Assembly: GCA_944472155.2 (NCBI GenBank)
Contig: OX235271.1
Location: forward strand, 98,965,256 to 99,029,255
DNA from: Trichobilharzia szidati
Taxonomy: Eukaryota; Platyhelminthes; Trematoda; Strigeidida; Schistosomatidae
Reading direction: 5' to 3'
Length of the DNA: 64,000 nt
In this document: positions 13,142 through 25,700 of the stretch, in pieces
Position numbering within the stretch: the stretch's first letter is position 1
Layout: each line of letters starts with the position of its first letter
The notes under the pieces: generated by a model
Database searches by the model: none
What the model saw: only the letters and a program-made list of their open reading frames with translations
Told to the model about the DNA's origin: nothing
Translations under genes and position numbers: made by a program

Positions 13142-15881
13142 GTTATCTTCCGTAGACGGCAATTTCTCAAGTGTTCCCAATCCTCCTATTCCTCCACAAT
13201 TTGAAAGTCATTTGCCTCCTCTGGTTTTGGCTGCTGGGACATCTTTATTTCCAGAATCCCAGTTATTAACAGAAGTTTATTCACCTGTTGAAGACGTTTG
13301 TTCTGTTCCACAGTCTGTTGCTAACAGTCTTAAAGTGGAACCGGATGAAGCAGATGTATCTACAAGAAATAATGATGAAAAGGATCAAGCTCCATATTTG
13401 ACTCCACAGCGTGCTCACCATATTCGTAAACATAGAAAACGCAGAAAACATATTTCGGATATGAAACTTCACGGTAGATTCCATACGGAGTCTCATTCGA
13501 CAACGAAAAAGTCATATCACCCTCATTTTGATTTTGATAAAGCGAATTTTGTTGGCGTTAATCCTGGCCTTTTGAAGGGATTGGAATCACTGGGTGAAGC
13601 ACCTTTTGAACGCTTTTTACACGATACAAGACTACAAACCTTTGCTACATTAAAGCCTAAAACTGGTGAAGCTGAACTTAGTTCGAAATCCAACCATAGT
13701 TCTTGGTCTGAAAAAAATGTTATGCTGTTCGGTGGACAGTACAGTGGACAGTCTGCTTCTGGCGATGGTTTGTCATTATCGACGCAAAATATGGGCACTG
13801 AGAATCATTTAAATGAGACACAGTCTGATATTTTAGAAAATTCAATTTTGTCATCAGGGAGTGATATTAAATCTCCTTCTAGTCCAGCATTCTATAACCA
13901 TAATTTTGATAAACCAGTCCCAACTACTTGTGAATCCAGCAAATATTCTGTATTTTCTCAGCATCCAGTTTATTCAACACCTGTATCACACACTTTTAAT
14001 ACTCTTCCGACACTTACTTCATCGTGTTGTATACCCATTTCTACTAGTCCTTTTCAAAGTCATACTTTCTCATTTCCAGTCGCAGCTACAAACACTCAAT
14101 CAGTTTGTGAAAGTAGTTCCTCAACCAGCCACTCACTTGAAAAAGTGTTCCCAGTTATCTCACCGTTACCAATTAACAGGAATGTAGGCATCGCAGGTAG
14201 CTTCGCTGGTGCTGCAGCCTTCCGAGCAACTAGCTTCAGTGCTTTAGCAGCTAAAGTTGAGAAGACAACCGGGACAGATCGACTAAGCAATCCTCCAGAA
14301 ACACTATGGAAAAATGTTACCTTTGCAGATTTGGCTAAGGTTGCCTCTTCAAATTTGAAAAACAACGACGCTCCACAGAATTCATGCACTTCTACATGTT
14401 CATCGTGGTTTATCGATAAATCTATGCAAATTGATGCCTCTGCTTTGCTTCCCAAACCGTTATTTCAACCCAGTTGCTCAATCCTTACTCCACACAAGAA
14501 TGAAAACAGTCCTGTTTCACTTCCTGTCTGCTCACCGTCAAGCCATTCGGATAATCAGCTTTCTGTTACGGACGAGATTCAAACTCCAGTATCTCTTACT
14601 AGATTAACTTCTTCCAAAGAGAATAAAAGACGTTTGAAACGCACCTCTACAATGCCTAAAAAGATACTTAAACGCAAACGGTCTGCAAATAAGAGTCAGA
14701 GTCATCCATCTAGCACCATCGAAAAGCCTACCTTATCTATTCATGATTCTGATTTTCATGCAGAAGAAAGACTTGCTGAGTCTTTTATAAATGACAGCCC
14801 TGCAATTCTTTCAGTCAAGACTTTGAACGATGAACCTCAAGAATCCAGTTCTAATCCAGAAAAGGTCACTGCTGAGGATTGTGATCCATCTGTGAGTAAT
14901 CCGCATAACCGTGTTTGTCCAGATGATGAAATTGAGCCTATGGAAGAAGAGAATAATGTAGTAGAAAGCATTGTTGTTCCTACAGTCATACAAGACGATC
15001 AGTCAATTAGTTTAGGTTTAGATGTTGTAGATAAGGATATTTCTAATCTGGCTGAAACAGAAGACGTTAACACTCAACCAACCACTGCTTCTACACAACC
15101 TTCGCCTGTAATCACCATTAACTGCGAACAGTCACTGACCGTGCCAATGGATTTTGATAAGGTTACCTCCGAGGTTATCTCTACTTTTCAGGATGAGACA
15201 AGCACTAAAGATGATCATGCAACTGTTCATACTGAAAACACGACTGATAATATAAGCTCGCCACCACCCGATATTTTGGCGTCTTGCAATCAGAATGTCA
15301 GTCATGAAAACGGTGATTCATCTTCAATTATTTTACCTGAAAATGACGAAATACGTCAACATCCTCCAATCAAACTTCGCTTAAACCTAAAGTTAGCTCA
15401 ACTAAGAGCCAAGTCACCAAAAAGAAAAAAGAGAAAAAAACTACGTTTTAATAATCCAGTTATCGAAAATAAGTGTGATCCTGTAGTAGAAATGCAAAGC
15501 GACCCTCCCAAGTGTTCATTAAGTATTCGTCTTGTAAATCGAATTCCTCTAGTCAAAGAAATCTCTAAGCCTATTTCGAATGATTCAGACAAGAAAAGAA
15601 AGAAAAAGCTCAAGAAAATAAATACTAGATCTTTGAGTCCCAAGAGACCTAACGTTACAACGGACAACACGCTACAATGTGAAAATGTTGTTCAGTCATC
15701 GTATCTCGAAAATGCGTCGAACACTTTAAATCATATTACTGATAAGCCCGCTAGTCAAGCTAATTCAACATCTGACGTTTGCCCAAAGGTTACCGTGAAA
15801 GATGGTTTCACGAATCCCACATCAACTAAAAAGATTTTCTCGACTGCAAGGCAAGAGCGTCGAAGTAATTATGCTCAGTTG
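13142..15881 (+). CDS. Large Ser/Thr-rich protein, exon 2
   Basis: The acceptor is TTTTCCTCAG at 13141, and the first base completes the glycine codon split by the upstream donor. There are 913 codons, ending at CAGTTG before GTAAGT (15882), phase 0. The protein stays Ser/Thr/Asn-rich but gains several strongly basic clusters: RKHRKRRKH near the start, then KRRLKR, KKILKRKR, KSPKRKKRKK and KKRKKKLKK. All are compatible with nuclear localisation or nucleic-acid contact. An alanine-rich patch (GSFAGAAAFRATSFSALAAK) precedes a WKNVTFADLAK segment; FADLA-type motifs occur in some nucleoporins, but the similarity is too short to assign. Acidic stretches alternate with the basic ones. No catalytic domain is recognisable. 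Confidence 0.85.
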
Positions 15882-17076
15882 GTAAGTTAACTGCTTTATT
15901 TTTAGTGTTGTCTTGGTATCATTTTGGCCTTGGTTTTATAATGATTGGGTTAGTTTAGCTCTGTAGAGTGGCGTATAATCATATTTATAACTCATATTAC
16001 TTGACTTCTTCACTGCATTCATCACAAACAGAACTGATAATCTAGACCTAATTTGTATTTGAATTGTGTGCTTTAACAGAGGAGAATCTTGTACTTATTG
16101 CTCCATGGGAAAAACGATAAGACCAGAATTTGCAACCAATTAAACGCTTCACATGACCAATAAATTACAAGTTCAAAATATCTTCTGACTGGATAGTATG
16201 TACCAATAGAAATATGATGGCTTGATCTTTAATGTAAGAGAGGGTCAAATTTGTCTAGTATACGGATCTCGTCGGGAACACTCTCCTGTCTTAAAAGAAA
16301 AGAAGCTAAAGCCAGATAGTAATGGAATATGTGAACTTGTTTTAAAATGGAATCAATGCCACTGAGGGACTATCATTTTATATATCCAGTGTTTGTATTC
16401 AGCCATAATGTTTGTTAGTAAAATATATACTCATTCTTATCGGTTGCATTTCATGTAGCCTGAATCCTAGGTGCCTTTGCAGATTTTAGTTTGATGTGTC
16501 TGCTTTAATGATTTACTTTCTTCGAGATATCGTTCTATAATAGGTCATTTGTTTAACACAGCATACAGTAATATAGCATTATTTATTTACTGGCGACTTT
16601 TTGAAGAGAATTTATTGCTCATAATCATAACAAGTGACTGAGATAACTTTCCGATTTTGTTTTTTTATTTCCGTTACTTCTTATCCTTTGATTTTACTAG
16701 TAATAATAGTTTCCATATTCCCGGTGTTGGCATTGCTTCATTCCTTTGATGTTAGGTGTAGGTTGAGTAAACAAAAACGCAGTGATCAACATATCTCCTG
16801 CCACTTGAAGATATTGTCTTTTACAGCTGTTTTATGATTGTGTATCAGTGCGCGACCACATTGCAACCGCAGAGTTTTTCTCTAAATTGGTGCGCCAATC
16901 AACACTTAAATGATCCGGATTCACCAGTGTAATTCTTCTGTTATAGAATTATATTTTAACAATGCGTCAATCATATTCTAATATCAGATTATCGTAGTTA
17001 ACTTAGGCAGTCCCTGTTATCCACTTGCACCTTTTTTGTTTATTAACGTCAGCTATTTTTTCTCACCAATTTATAG
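15882..17076 (+). other. Intron 2 of the large gene
   Basis: The intron is bounded by GTAAGT at 15882 and TTTATAG at 17076. At 16605-16660 it contains a segment (GAATTTATTGCTCATAATCA...) shared with the arms of the foldback element at 23.3-23.6 kb. Nothing else was recognised. Confidence 0.6.
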
Positions 17077-18134
17077 ACACGACCTTGGCGTGCCAGTCTT
17101 TCAACTTCACCACGGAAGCGCAGTACGATGGGATTTCGATCAACGTCATCTCGTCGAAATGCCGCTGGTTTAACGCGATCTTCCGGTCATCTGTCTAGTT
17201 CCCACCGTAGTACAACGGTGGTTGGTCAGAAGGAACCAAAAGTTATGCCTAAACAATCGATGATCACAGGGCAAAACCTTTCAAGTAATGATGTTTCTGA
17301 AAATTCCTATACGGTTACGAACTCTACAAGTAGGAGTAAAGAAGCTACTGAAACGGAGCGTTCAGAGTGTCCATCACTACGTTTGATCATTCGTTTAGGC
17401 AAGTCTTCAAATTTATCGAGAGATGAACTAGCTAATCAGTCTGCGATTTCCCCACTAACTATTCAAGTGCCGTCTGATATGTCTTCTGCTTCTTCTGAAG
17501 CGTCTAGTGACAAAATATGTCAACAAGGTAATGTAAATATTCCAGTGTTAGAAAGACAGTCTAATGAAGAGTATATTGGTTCTGCTAGAGATTTACCTGA
17601 ATTTTGTGTCGCTAGTGAGGCAGAAACTTTTATGGATCCTAATCAGTTTCAAATCCACAGGATTTTAAATCGAGCTCTTCCAATGAATTCTGGACTCCTT
17701 GGTTTGTACGTTCCATCTCCAGGTGGAGATGATGACGGAGGTAACTGCGGAGTGGTTGATGGGGTGCTGGATTCTGAACATCGGATGCGGTTAACCGACC
17801 AGCCATTTAGTTTTTCTCAAGTTTGTCACGAAAATCATGCGAGTTCAGTCGCTCCTCGAATTGGTTGTACTGCGGGTTTGTCAAGTGAAGGAGAAACAAA
17901 ATCACCAGAACAGTCTAATTGTGATGGAAAAAGTGTCGTACCCCCTAGATATCGATATGGAAAAAGTATAAAGAACCTGACGAATGAAAGCAACGCGGAA
18001 CAATCGTCAAATGACCTTATTCCATATTCGGATTGTTGTAAAAGAAACATTGTAAGCGATTGCATCGATGATCCAAATTTCCCATTTCACCAACCGACAA
18101 CCAGTATTTATAGCACACATCAAACAGATATGTC
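17077..18134 (+). CDS. Large Ser/Thr-rich protein, exon 3 (runs into assembly gap)
   Basis: The acceptor CCAATTTATAG is followed in phase 0 by TRPWRASLSTSPRKRSTMGF, so the ATG at 17128 is internal. About 352 codons are visible before the Ns at 18135. The start is Arg/Ser-rich and basic. Further on are a hydrophobic-charged element (SLRLIIRLGKSS) and a segment near 17640-17720 with regular hydrophobic spacing (FQIHRILNRALPMNSGLLGL), followed by a Gly/Asp linker (PSPGGDDDGG). The exon end is hidden in the gap. With exons 1 and 2 the protein reaches at least 3,173 residues. Confidence 0.82.
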
Positions 18135-18634
18135 NNNNNNNNNNNNNNNNNNNNNNNNNNNNNNNNNNNNNNNNNNNNNNNNNNNNNNNNNNNNNNNNNN
18201 NNNNNNNNNNNNNNNNNNNNNNNNNNNNNNNNNNNNNNNNNNNNNNNNNNNNNNNNNNNNNNNNNNNNNNNNNNNNNNNNNNNNNNNNNNNNNNNNNNNN
18301 NNNNNNNNNNNNNNNNNNNNNNNNNNNNNNNNNNNNNNNNNNNNNNNNNNNNNNNNNNNNNNNNNNNNNNNNNNNNNNNNNNNNNNNNNNNNNNNNNNNN
18401 NNNNNNNNNNNNNNNNNNNNNNNNNNNNNNNNNNNNNNNNNNNNNNNNNNNNNNNNNNNNNNNNNNNNNNNNNNNNNNNNNNNNNNNNNNNNNNNNNNNN
18501 NNNNNNNNNNNNNNNNNNNNNNNNNNNNNNNNNNNNNNNNNNNNNNNNNNNNNNNNNNNNNNNNNNNNNNNNNNNNNNNNNNNNNNNNNNNNNNNNNNNN
18601 NNNNNNNNNNNNNNNNNNNNNNNNNNNNNNNNNN
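18135..18634. other. Assembly gap, 500 N
   Basis: Exactly 500 Ns, probably a placeholder length, interrupt coding sequence of the large gene. Reading frames drawn across it are not meaningful. It may hide the end of exon 3, one or more introns, and further WD40 blades. Confidence 0.98.
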
Positions 18635-18660
18635 TTAAGAAAAAATACAGTGGCCAAGAG
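18635..18660 (+). CDS. 3' end of an exon emerging from the gap
   Basis: In the frame TT|AAG AAA AAA TAC AGT GGC CAA GAG (KKKYSGQE) the sequence meets the donor GTAAAT at 18661 in phase 0. The next supported acceptor (19655) also begins in phase 0, with TLESVSRHLFGMKC. This links the large gene or gap exons to the WD40 exons. The fragment is short, so the link is inferred from phase alone. Confidence 0.45.
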
Positions 18661-18959
18661 GTAAATCATCCTGAAATGAAGGCATTTCACCAAAATACAT
18701 CAACGTAAACAATGTTATCCTTTCACCTACCATATATTTGAATGTATCATTTTGTATAAATCTTCATGGAAAATTGTTGGTTATCGAATAATAAAACGAA
18801 GTTTATTATAGTCTCCCTCATTGTTTTGTATTATTATACCCCTAAGTTCTGAGTGGAAATTACGGCTTCAGAAGCCAATCTCCATTTCGGTCTGTTTTCT
18901 GAAATCCATTTTAGCTGGTTCCTTCTTATCCTAAGACGCACAACTAGTTGATTAGGTTA

Positions 18960-19070
18960 CTAGTCGGCCCTAAGTTCAAGAAAAGAAGGAAGGTTGAGCA
19001 TGAGGCAAGCGACCTTACGCCGGAAAATCGATCCAGTCACTTCAGAAACCTCAAATAATATAAAACAATC
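18960..19070 (+). repeat. Degraded SINE-B body fragment
   Basis: The region with AAGGTTGAGCATGAGGC, GCGACC and CTTCAGAAACCTCAA matches the body of the tRNA-derived SINE at 21366-21600. The tRNA head and tail are lost. Confidence 0.5.
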
Positions 19071-19654
19071 GTTTCCCTTAATATATACAAAAGTAGATTA
19101 TGAAATTAGTTCTTTTAAACATTAAGATGCATTTTATCTTTGGAAATAACTTCCTTTTAGTGAAATCTGAAACAAAAGAAAAGAGATAAAAGTCACAGGT
19201 TGTTGTATTAAATTAAAAAAAGTGAATCATTTTGAAAAAGCATTATAAACACGCATTCTGACTAATTCAACTGCTATTCGAGTGACTGTTCATACGAAAT
19301 AATAAAGAAGATTTGTTACTCATGTGTATATAATTGATGCGGTTGTGATCTCTGAACCGGGTGGTTTAATTGAGGAGCTTTTGGTTGCCCTTCTATACAA
19401 CATCTCCAGGGTATAATTTATTGTGAGGTAGTGACATTCTTTGCATAGTTTCAAAACAATGAATTATAATTACTTCAGACATCTTGAATGTTAATCTACA
19501 AAGTTTTCAGTTCGTAGATAGGTAATATGAAGGTTAATAGTTCATTTATCTCTTTATGAGAGTAAAGTTATATATTTACTTATATATTTTGTTTGTCATA
19601 CTATAAATACCCTGATAACATGCATACTGATGTTATGTCCATGAATAATTTCAG

Positions 19655-19783
19655 ACTTTAGAATCTGTTAGCCGACATCTATTTGGAATGAAATGTCGCT
19701 TTGTATTAATGGGACACAAAGATTCTGTCACAAGTCTAATGATCATAAAGTATCCAGAAGATCCTATTCATCAGTTTGTACTG
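19655..19783 (+). CDS. WD40 gene exon a
   Basis: Acceptor AATTTCAG, 43 codons, donor GTTAGT, phase 0 at both ends. It encodes the GH and first strands of a WD40 blade (FVLMGHKDSVTSL). Confidence 0.82.
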
Positions 19784-22700
19784 GTTAGTTAGTTCAAATT
19801 TTCTGAAGACTCGAAATGAGCATTTATTTTGTTTTATTTCTTATACATATATATATATATATGTATTCATTTTCCTGATGAAATATGCCAATTTATTTTT
19901 AAGTATTAAAGATTTGACTTATGCAGCCAAGACTGACTCTCAAGCTACATAGTTTTATTTATATCGAGTAAAAAGGCAGTTAGTGGCACTAGAAATAATT
20001 TAATCAAATTATTTATGTTAAAATTTAGTTAGCCCGATTATTAGGTGAAAGGCTTAAATGAAAGAAATATAGAAAAGGATTAGGTATTAAGAGGAGTAAA
20101 GCTGATCAATTTCTATCAAAATAATAATAAGAGAGGCGACAGACTGAAGCGCAGTGGAATCCCTCTTTGTGTTTCACAATTTTAGAAGAGTAAAATGATA
20201 TCTCTCAATTCTTATATGTTATGAAAAAGATGAGGGACAACGCTTCATTGCACAGATTTATCTACCGAAAACTAAACTCTACATGATAATTCTATAACTC
20301 CAACACTTGAATACATATATATATATATTTATATTCTGGTATACAGTTCTTCAAGCCAAAGAATCAGATTGTACTAATATATTACAGCTAGTAAAACAAA
20401 ATCTTGAATACACTATCTTTTACAAGTACTGTATGCCTGCTTGATATGACACTATAGCTTTTTAGCTTCACTTTCAACTCTTCAGGAAATAAAGATCCTA
20501 AAGAACAACATTCGTTTATGTAACGTAATTATCAGTATGCAAGTTTCTGGAAGAACTTTTAGTAAATATTCAACGATCAAGGGGATATCCTTACATAGCT
20601 GGCGACGAACTCAGATCTCATAAGAGTAGGAAGATGCATACTTTTTATTCAGCCTTGAAGAAACATTTATCATTAGTGAAAGTACAGTTTCATTCTATGA
20701 TATCGTAATATGCTCTACTTAGATGTTGAATAGTGTTTAAATGAAGTAAGTGTTTTGCAGCTACTACTAATCAATTAAAAGTACCTATTTAAAAATTAAG
20801 TTTAAACAAGTAGTTCTACTCGAAAACTTAGAAACAAACGGGTTACTAAAAAGTTTGCTGTAACTGGATTGTTTCTGAAATGCATCTGACTGAACACCAA
20901 ATTTTTGGTATAGGTCATGATCAAGTGTGCAACACCAAGTGTAATGGACTGAATAACTGTGTTGCTCAGTTTACTGGCTTTCGTGCAATTTCCCTTTGAG
21001 CGACTGTTTTTTTAGAAGTGCAAAGCCAAATATCAATACTTTGAACACCAAAAGGAGACTATTTCGTGTTTTGAAAGATAACTTAAAGCAAAAATAGGTT
21101 AAAGGCAACTCTTGTAACTGGTGTGAGGAAATTCCAATGCCTCACATTCCAGTATTCCAAGGTTTTCAGATATTGGGAAAGCATTTAGACGTGAACTCAC
21201 TAAAGTATCATAAAAAGATCTGCTCTAATTAATGTAATGTTTACATCCGTTTTCCCGTCCAGTAAACTTCTGCTCAAAAATAAACACAGTGAGTACTTGG
21301 GTATACATATATTTCACGCCTTCAGAAACAAAGGATTTAGTGCAATAAGGATGAGTATGAAATGTGCATCGGTGGCATAGCGGTTAGGAAGCTCGCCGAC
21401 CATGCACATGGTCCGGGGTTCGATCCCCGGCCGACGCACTCCTTTACCTCGCCAAGCCAGTAATAAAAGCTGGTAAGGAGGAAAGGTTGGTCATGAGGCT
21501 AGCAACCGCATCCTGTAAAAATAGTCACCACTACCACAGAAACTTCAAGCCTCCAGCTTGAAGCCATATGTTCCACTGGGAACGTGAAGGAATAAAAAAA
21601 TGAAATGAAGGAAGTTGTCACGGATACTAAAAAAATGTCAGCTATTCTATTTCTATCTAAATTCTTGCAATATTTTAGTAGTAATGTATGAAAATCTTAC
21701 TTATACATTAATTATAGTTTATCTATAGTGTTGTCTTTAGTATATGAATGTAAAACTAATAACTTTTAGTTGGTCATCACCAAACCAGCGAACACTGTAT
21801 AACATTCACTGTTAATTTTTCGCTTTCCCTCTTTTTGACCACTCAAAAACCATAATGTATGAATCGGTAATGTTAAGTGGCAATAAGATAAACTAATGCA
21901 GAACAATTATTATTTAGTTATCAATTGTTCATGAATAAATTCATTTTATTTTCTGCTTAATATTCAACCTAAGCACCTTTAGCTGTATTGAGAAATGTTG
22001 CAGTAATATGAGTTATTTGAGAGAAGGAATTAAATTCACCATGATATTAGTCGGAATTCTATTCACCATTTTCTTAAATCACTAGAGTTACTCCTAGATT
22101 TAAGCTTTTAAATTTGTATCGATTTTGCCTCACTGCACACATAACTTGTAAAACAGTGATAAATTTAATTCAGACCTTATTTCTCATCTTGTGTATTGAA
22201 AATCACATAGGTAACTTCTGGCTGGGATCGCCGCATATGTATATGGGACTTAAAATCTGGAACCTTAATTGATAAATTCCATGAAACTGTTGACGTTAAT
22301 GAGAAATATAATCAGAAGGCCTCGAAAGGAGCTATATTAGACATGGCATATGATCCAGAACTGTAAGTAGATTACATTTTGTATTAATATGTAAATGTAT
22401 TGACCCAAAACATCATAAAACAACACATTAAGCAAAGAAATATAATGTGATCAAATTCACAACTGGCAGATTACACAGTTCGGGGTGAAATTTCAGCACA
22501 ACTTTCTTTGAAAACTTAAGTTATTCAAAACCACTCGCTACCATAACTGGCGATCAAGAAAGCATGCATAATTGCATGATGCTACACACTACTGATATAT
22601 TGATATGAGTATATGGACCAATCAGTAGTGCTTGCTAGTCAGACTGAAGTGACCTGGACACTGGATGGCCTCTTCAATCGTTTGGAGTAGAGGTCATCAG

Positions 22701-25700
22701 TGACAGGGACGGTTAAATTCTGATGTCTGAGCTCGTTCAAGTTCAGAGATCTTCGCGCATTAACGAATCTGGTGGTTTCAAGTGACTCGGCTGTCTGAGC
22801 TGACTCGAACCCGATACACCGCTCCAAACAAACAATCTGATCAACAAGAATTCCTGGTTTATGTGACTGATATCCAACTACTGATATCAGTCAGTAGTAT
22901 CTACCATTAAGTGATATAAACTTTTCTAAATAATTTTTTTCAAAACATATCGAAATTAAAACATTAAGATGGTGAAAAATCAAACATTAATATCTTATCG
23001 AAGTAAAGGTATTCAGCAGCTTAATTGAAGAAATCAAGAAAGCAGTTCAACAATAAATATTATTATATTATCTATTGAGCAAACACAGACAGCAGTTTGT
23101 TTATGTTTTCGAAGAATAATTTTCTGTGGGTTGGATTTCATGCTATATAGTTCCCTTGAAATTTTACTAAAACGAATAGGACTAACTTTATGAACATTTT
23201 AAATGAAAAATTTATGTTTTTCCCTGATCTGTTAACTAATACTGAAACACAGATCAACTGTCTAGTTTCTTGCATTATGAGTAAAATTTGTTTTGATGAA
23301 GTCTCACAGTGTTATAAAGTAATATTAACTGATGACGTTTTGAGCACAATTTATTGCTCATAATCATATCAAGTTACTCACACAACTTTCTAACTTCATT
23401 TATATCAATATAAATTTATTTATTTATTCATTTATATCATATAAATGAAGTTAGAAAGTTGTGTGAGTACCTTGATATAATTATGAGCAATAAATTGTGC
23501 TCGAAACGTCATCAGTAAACATTACTGTATAACACTGTAAGACTTTATCAAAACCAATTTTACCCATAATGGAATTATACTCCACCACAGTGCACAAGTT
23601 TTATTCTTATATCAATGTCTAATTTCTTCTGTGTAAATCTGAGGATTTAAGTGCTTCTGTCGAAGTATTTAACTTACACCGCTACAAGCTCATATTAACA
23701 GAGCTTTTATTTATTGAATTTTGTTTAATCTGATTCGCACTTCGAGAATTTTATATAGAGATGAAGTCAGAATTCATTTAAAGACTTGATTAGCCTAAAT
23801 TAAAAGTCATCACTGGAAATTAAGTCATTCTCGGTGTTGAGATTCCCTTCTTTCGTGGACAATTTATTAACAAATTTTTTTCAACCGTGTCTTATAAACA
23901 TGCCACCTACTACTGAATATTATGAGTACATAGACACCAATCAAACACTACTACTGCTTATTAATTAGACTTGAGTGATCTAATCACAGGACGCTTACTT
24001 TAGCCGCCAAGGTAATTGTCGGTGTAGTCTGATAGACTCAGTTCAGCGAGTCGAATCAGATGAAAGCAACTGGAGTTTGACTAGATGATGGACGAACTAG
24101 TAAAACAGAATACAGGTGTTACGTGTTAAGTACTTCGTTCAAGGTTCCACTCGAGTAACTTTCCAGCATTCTGATGATTTGAAATGATTCAGCCTTCTAA
24201 ACTGAGTCGATACGAGCGAACCATTATTTTTGTATGACTCGAATCTACAGAAACGAATGTATAGTTCTTTAGATCACTTTACTGTGTTAGCTGATCACCG
24301 TAAGTTAATGTGAATGATTCCCATACACTGATATGCAATCGGAATTGAGTATTGTATTACACTATGTCCTCTCCTTTTGGTACCTTTCACTATGTCCGAC
24401 AGGACACAACAAGAAAGAAGTGGTGGGCCTTCACCACCACTTTGCAAATAACTGACTTCACCGAAGAATATTTTTTGCCTCACTCACATCCACGTTGGGT
24501 GAAAAAGAGAACTACGAAGTCATCTATCTATTATTAGGCTTTGTTGACAAAGTGCTAATGTGATTTAGTGCGAACAAACTTAATGTGCAATAACGGTCTT
24601 TCTTTTAATTTTTTTCAAAAACATAAGACCTACCATTATTTGCAGAGAAATGTTGTTAAATTTAGTTAAAAGATAACTAGTTTGTTACTAACAAGGCACT
24701 CACTAAAACAGTCTTTACTATTCTCAGTAATTTAATACTGATTCGTTTTTTTAACAATCAATACTTGTTGTTATATAGGCATAATACAACAAGTAGTGTT
24801 GATTTGATAACTGACCTCTCCAGTGATATGAAATTCAATCGAAATTCGTATCGTTTCTTTACGTATCATAAATCGATTTATTTTGCATAAGAGTTAAAGC
24901 TTTACATTAACAAAGGCTGTTTCTCTTTCGCTTCACTTTATACCTATGTGATATTGAATTACATTTATCTCTGCAGGTTTAAAGTCTATACAATACGTAA
25001 ATCAATATGTGCTTAGTTGTATTTATACTAAAATTCAGTGGTAATTGTTCAGGCTGAATTCGTTATGAACTAAAATCGACTAGAGAAATCATCAGAATGT
25101 AGTTCTGGACATTCATTTCGTTCGTATATGGGAATTTCCATCAGTTCATGCTGACATCTCAGTATGGAAATAAACTATTAAGCCTCACATCATAAAGTTG
25201 GCAAATAATAATATATATTTATGCTCGGGATCGGGATTTAACGGTCAATAACTTCAAAATTCTACGTATTTATGATGCAGCCTCACCGCCATCCTATAGG
25301 AATACATCATTAGTTAGAGAATTTCAAACTAGAATAGGACAGCTTTGAGGTCCCTTGGCATTTTTTCATGAATTCTCAATGTGAAATTAGTTTGTGATGG
25401 AATCTAATTTACATACGCTCAAATGACTGGAAGTATAAAATCGGAATGAAGAATTTTCTTCCGCCCCGTACGTTCAGATGGACAAACTGGTATATTAATA
25501 GATAAAATGAACAGTTATCAACCATCTGCATCTAACTGTCATCGCGACCATTAGGCTTACAATGGTGGTGAAAACCGAACTGATGTTCAACTAAGAAATT
25601 CTTGATACTTATATAATGAAGTTGTTCAAGTATTGGTTTGTAGAGATTTGATTGATTCGTTACAGCATTCATCATGAGCTGATATCAGTTAAAGAACCAT

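Noticed and set aside
21366..21437. Functional tRNA gene
   Set aside because: The cloverleaf is good, but the anticodon arm is irregular and the sequence continues into a SINE body and tail found at several other places.
22640..22840. tRNA-like repeat on the minus strand
   Set aside because: A GGGTTCGAGTCAG string is B-box-like, but no A box at proper spacing and no second copy could be found.
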